A DNA stretch of 15,331 bases, taken from positions 1 through 15,331 of the forward strand of contig UQVU01000034.1 in the NCBI GenBank assembly GCA_900544475.1, read 5' to 3'. Under the pieces are notes generated by a model. That model saw only the letters and a program-made list of their open reading frames with translations. It did no database searches and was not told the origin of the DNA. Every line of letters begins with the position of its first letter. Within the stretch, counting starts at the first letter, position 1. Positions 13,098 to 15,331 of this stretch are shown piece by piece. The translations under genes were made by a program, and so were the position numbers. This DNA is from an uncultured Butyricicoccus sp. Its GTDB lineage: Bacteria; Bacillota; Clostridia; Oscillospirales; Butyricicoccaceae.

Positions 13098-13478
13098 GTG
13101 AACATCATTCTTTCCAACACGGACAGCGCCCCGATCTACGAGCAGATCACGCGGCAGCTGCGTGCGAAAATCGTATCGGGCGAGCTTGCGCCGGGGGCGG
13201 CGCTGCCGTCCATGCGACTGCTGGCGAAGGAGCTGCGCATCAGCGTCATCACGACCAAACGCGCCTATGAGGAGCTGGAGCGCGAAGGTCTCATCGTCAC
13301 GCAGACCGGGCGCGGCAGCTTCGTGGCCGAGGTAAGCGGCGAAAGACTGCGCGAGGAACAGCGCCGCGCGGTCGAAAAGCACCTCGCGGACGCGGTGCAC
13401 GCGGCGAAAATGGGGGGACTGACCGCAGAAGAGTTCATCGAAATCGCGAAAACGGCCTTCGAGGAGGGAGAAAAATGA
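13098..13478 (+). CDS. GntR-family (YtrA-type) transcriptional regulator
   Basis: The 126-residue protein has an N-terminal winged-helix domain of the GntR type (APIYEQITRQLRAKIVSGEL at 11-30, PGAALPSMRLLAKELRIS, then TTKRAYEELEREGLI and a GRGSFVA wing) and only a short helical C-terminal tail, which is the layout of the YtrA subfamily. These regulators commonly repress an ABC transporter operon that they head. GTG 13098 is chosen because GAGGAGGG (13085-13092) precedes it; the longer frame from 13056 would run through the operator and -10 box. It overlaps the ABC ATPase gene by 4 nt. The inducer is unknown; for relatives it is often a cell-wall-active or membrane-active compound. Confidence 0.92.
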   Translation: MNIILSNTDSAPIYEQITRQLRAKIVSGELAPGAALPSMRLLAKELRISVITTKRAYEELEREGLIVTQTGRGSFVAEVSGERLREEQRRAVEKHLADAVHAAKMGGLTAEEFIEIAKTAFEEGEK

Positions 13479-14320
13479 CAAACGCACTGGAAATCAGAGG
13501 ACTCTGCAAGCACTATGACGGCTTTTCACTGGAAAACATCGACCTGACCCTGGCGCGCGGCGCGGTGATGGGACTCATCGGCGAGAACGGCGCAGGCAAG
13601 ACCACGCTTATCAAGACGGTGCTCGACCTTGTGCGCCCGGACAGCGGCGAGGTGCGTGTGCTCGGTGGCCGCACGGCGGATACGGCGGTGCGCGAACGGC
13701 TCGGTGTGGTGCTTGAGGACGGCGGCTTTCCGAGCCATATGAGCGCCGGGGAGGTAGACAGCCTGCTCGGGCGGGCGTACCGCGCGTGGGACAGCGAAGC
13801 GTTCGCCTCGTATCTCGACCGCTTCGGCATCGACCGGGGAAAGAAAATCAGTGCACTTTCCAAGGGCATGAAGATGAAGCTCGCCATCGCGGCGGCGCTC
13901 TCGCACGGGGCGGAGCTGCTTATCCTCGACGAGGCCACGAGCGGACTCGACCCTGTCGTGCGCGATGAGGTGCTCGACCTGCTTTACGACTTCATGCAGG
14001 ACGAAACGCACGCCATCCTGCTGTCGAGCCACATCACGAGCGACCTCGACAAAATCGCGGACAGCGTGACCTTCGTGCATCGCGGCCGCGTGCTGCTCAG
14101 CGGCGAGCGGGATGAACTGCTCGACCGCCACGGCATTCTGCGCTGCACCGCCGAGCAGCTGAAAGCGCTCGACCCGGCGGCAGTTCGCGCGGTGAAAACC
14201 GGGGCGTTCGGCTGCGAAGCGCTGGTGCGCCGGGACGGCATTCCGGAAAACTGGCCGGTCGAGCAGGTCAGCATCGAACAGCTCATGCTCTTTTTGACGC
14301 GAGGGGAGGAAGTAAAATGA
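13475..14320 (+). CDS. ABC transporter ATP-binding protein (ABC-2 export type)
   Basis: The 281-residue ATPase has Walker A GENGAGKTT (36-44), signature LSKGMKMKL (128-136), Walker B LLILDEA (148-154) and switch His186. The Q-loop position reads VVLEDGGF, with Glu81 in place of the usual Gln, as seen in some drug- or peptide-export ATPases of the BcrA-like group. The C-terminal stretch after about 215 is probably a regulatory or dimerisation extension. It overlaps both neighbours by 4 nt (ATGA), so regulator, ATPase and permease form one translationally coupled unit. The organisation resembles GntR-controlled exporters such as the staphylococcal Pmt system, but the substrate cannot be deduced. 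Confidence 0.93.
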   Translation: MTNALEIRGLCKHYDGFSLENIDLTLARGAVMGLIGENGAGKTTLIKTVLDLVRPDSGEVRVLGGRTADTAVRERLGVVLEDGGFPSHMSAGEVDSLLGRAYRAWDSEAFASYLDRFGIDRGKKISALSKGMKMKLAIAAALSHGAELLILDEATSGLDPVVRDEVLDLLYDFMQDETHAILLSSHITSDLDKIADSVTFVHRGRVLLSGERDELLDRHGILRCTAEQLKALDPAAVRAVKTGAFGCEALVRRDGIPENWPVEQVSIEQLMLFLTRGEEVK

Positions 14321-14973
14321 AAGCAATGCTTTATGCGGACTGGAGAAGCGTGCGGCGCTCGGTGAAGGCGATATTGTGGGTCGTTCTGGTGATGTCGGTC
14401 GCGGCGTCCGCGTTCGGCGGCGTGATGGTTGTGCCGTTCATGCTCACGATGCTGTCGCTGATGTTTCCGGCGACGCTCATGAACACCGACCACGCCTACG
14501 GGTGGGATAAGCTGAGCCTGACCCTGCCGGTGTCGCGGCGCGACGTCGTGGGAAGCAAGTTCACGGTGAGCCTGCTCGTCAATCTGGCGGCGTTCGCGCT
14601 CAGCACGGTGCTGATTCTGATTTTCACGGCGGTCAACCGCGACAGCTCGCTTGCGGAAAACCTGTTCAGCCTGATTGCGTGCGAGGCGGCGGGTCTGCTG
14701 CTGATGGGCGTGCAGTTCGTGCTCATCCTGAAATTCGGCACCGAACGCGGCCGCTATCTGCTCATGGGCGTCGTCTGGGTCCCGATCATCCTGATTAACG
14801 TTCTGAAAAACCACCCGGCGGCAAACAGCCTCGTGAAAGCCGTCGGCGGCATGGACAGCTGGCCGGTGACGCGGCTCGCAGGCTTTGCCGCAGGAATACT
14901 GCTGCTCTGCGCGGCGGCGTATGTCCTCTGCTGGAATATCGGAAACAGGATTTACGAGAAAAGGGAGTTTTGA
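14317..14973 (+). CDS. ABC-2 type permease
   Basis: The 218-residue product is a membrane protein with about six hydrophobic segments (roughly 17-33, 34-53, 82-104, 115-138, 146-163 and 186-206). The cytoplasmic-loop motif YGWDKLSLTLPVSRRDVVGS (61-80) is typical of the ABC-2 permease family that pairs with stand-alone ATPases behind GntR regulators. It should form the membrane half of the exporter with the preceding ATPase. It overlaps that gene by 4 nt and is the last gene of the unit. Only one permease is present, so a homodimer is expected. The substrate is unknown; protection against antimicrobial peptides or envelope stress is a reasonable guess from the family. Confidence 0.88.
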   Translation: MKAMLYADWRSVRRSVKAILWVVLVMSVAASAFGGVMVVPFMLTMLSLMFPATLMNTDHAYGWDKLSLTLPVSRRDVVGSKFTVSLLVNLAAFALSTVLILIFTAVNRDSSLAENLFSLIACEAAGLLLMGVQFVLILKFGTERGRYLLMGVVWVPIILINVLKNHPAANSLVKAVGGMDSWPVTRLAGFAAGILLLCAAAYVLCWNIGNRIYEKREF

Positions 14974-14980
14974 CCTCAAT

Positions 14981-15026
14981 CCCGAGGTCGGGGGAGTTTC
15001 GCCCTCGGAGGGCGGGGCCTTTTTGC
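14981..15026 (+). terminator. Weak terminator-like structure after the permease gene
   Basis: CCGAGG (14982-14987) can pair with CCTCGG (15003-15008), and GCCC/GGGC (15001-15004, 15010-15013) form a competing short stem, followed by a T5 run ending near 15024. The run is separated from the stems by GGGGCC, so termination here is uncertain. CCGCC/GGCGG at 15026-15038 forms another small hairpin. Confidence 0.35.
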
Positions 15027-15073
15027 CGCCTCCGGCGGCGGGGAAAACTGCTGCCGGGCGGCAGCCGGCTTCT

Positions 15074-15124
15074 GCAAAAGGGGGTACAGGACACCCTATC
15101 CGGGTTTCCTATACCCCCTCTTGC
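15074..15124 (+). repeat. 51-nt imperfect hairpin with regularly placed mismatches
   Basis: Two 23-nt arms face each other around the loop TATCC (15097-15101). From outside in, the paired blocks are GCAA/TTGC, AGGGGGTA/TACCCCCT, AGGA/TCCT and ACCC/GGGT, each separated by one single-base mismatch (A-C, C-A, C-T). That makes 20 pairs and three isolated 1x1 mismatches. It lies just before module A copy 2, with no gene around. Confidence 0.8.
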
Positions 15125-15140
15125 GACTCCCCCTGACCTT

Positions 15141-15286
15141 CCGGTCTGCTGCTCAGCGGAGCTTCGCAGCTAAAAAGCGGGGGCCGCAATTAAGACCGCT
15201 CTGTCATCGAAGGCAGTTCGACGCCGTTTGGGGTTGGCTCGCCTTTGGCTTCGCGCTTGATTTCCGCGCATAACAGTGCGCGGCAG
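15141..15286 (+). repeat. Dispersed intergenic repeat, module A, copy 2
   Basis: This 146-bp block is the second copy of 3636-3769. The first hairpin is GCTGC 15148-15152 / GCAGC 15166-15170 (T:A where copy 1 has C:G), and the last is CCGCGC 15264-15269 / GCGCGG 15278-15283 with the identical loop ATAACAGT. The middle region differs by small insertions. As in copy 1, it is in a gene-free gap and is followed by module B. Confidence 0.8.
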
Positions 15287-15312
15287 CGAGGTGAAAGGGG
15301 ATAAACAGTTAT

Positions 15313-15331
15313 CTGGGCGTCCCGTAGGGCG
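15313..15331 (+). repeat. Palindromic repeat, module B, cut by window end
   Basis: TGGGCGTCCCGTAGGGCG matches the start of module B at 3809 (TGGGCGTATCCGTAGGGC). It begins 26 nt after module A copy 2, and the hairpin itself would lie beyond the window. Confidence 0.65.

Overview
The window looks like chromosome from a GC-rich gut-type member of the Clostridia (Bacillota), most likely an Oscillospirales-like lineage. This assignment is inferred from the ligA-gatCAB neighbourhood, the YqeB/YqeC selenium-molybdenum accessory genes, the strong AGGAGG-type ribosome binding sites, the gene content, and dispersed GC-rich palindromic repeats between genes. It is not a database result. No transposase, phage gene, CRISPR array, tRNA or rRNA was seen.

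Layout. Positions 1-221 hold the last codons of ligA (NAD-dependent DNA ligase, plus strand), abruptly joined to the start of an unrelated minus-strand reading frame; this is probably an assembly chimera at the contig end. Positions 310-3524 hold gatC-gatA-gatB, the tRNA-dependent amidotransferase, closed by a strong terminator. Positions 3581-4128 contain no gene but carry a composite palindromic repeat whose second copy lies at the right end of the window (15141-15331). Positions 4129-5267 hold cysK (cysteine synthase) behind a consensus promoter buried in inverted repeats. Its transcribed leader contains a well-placed 11-codon reading frame with a Cys-Arg-Cys-Arg ending, a candidate cysteine-sensing leader peptide. 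A bidirectional terminator separates cysK from the convergent yqeC.

Positions 5391-12507 form a molybdenum cofactor region. yqeC is on the minus strand, divergent from an eight-gene plus-strand operon: yqeB, modA, modB, modC, moaA, a MOSC-domain gene, a MoeA-like molybdopterin-binding gene, and a mogA/moaB-type gene. Together these import molybdate (ModABC), make the first cofactor intermediate (MoaA), process molybdopterin (MoeA-like, MogA/MoaB-like), handle sulfur or selenium on the cofactor (MOSC, YqeB, YqeC), and point to a selenium-dependent molybdenum hydroxylase encoded elsewhere. moaC, moaD, moaE and the hydroxylase are not in the window.

Positions 12508-13097 contain no protein gene, but the minus strand has a promoter near 12891-12863, six hairpins and a strong intrinsic terminator at 12542-12506. 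These delimit a candidate structured non-coding RNA of about 350 nt. Positions 13039-14973 hold a GntR (YtrA-type) regulator with a perfect 10-bp inverted-repeat operator over its own -10 box, followed by an overlapping ABC ATPase and ABC-2 permease, probably an envelope-stress or peptide-export system. The remainder is intergenic repeat, including a 51-nt imperfect hairpin.
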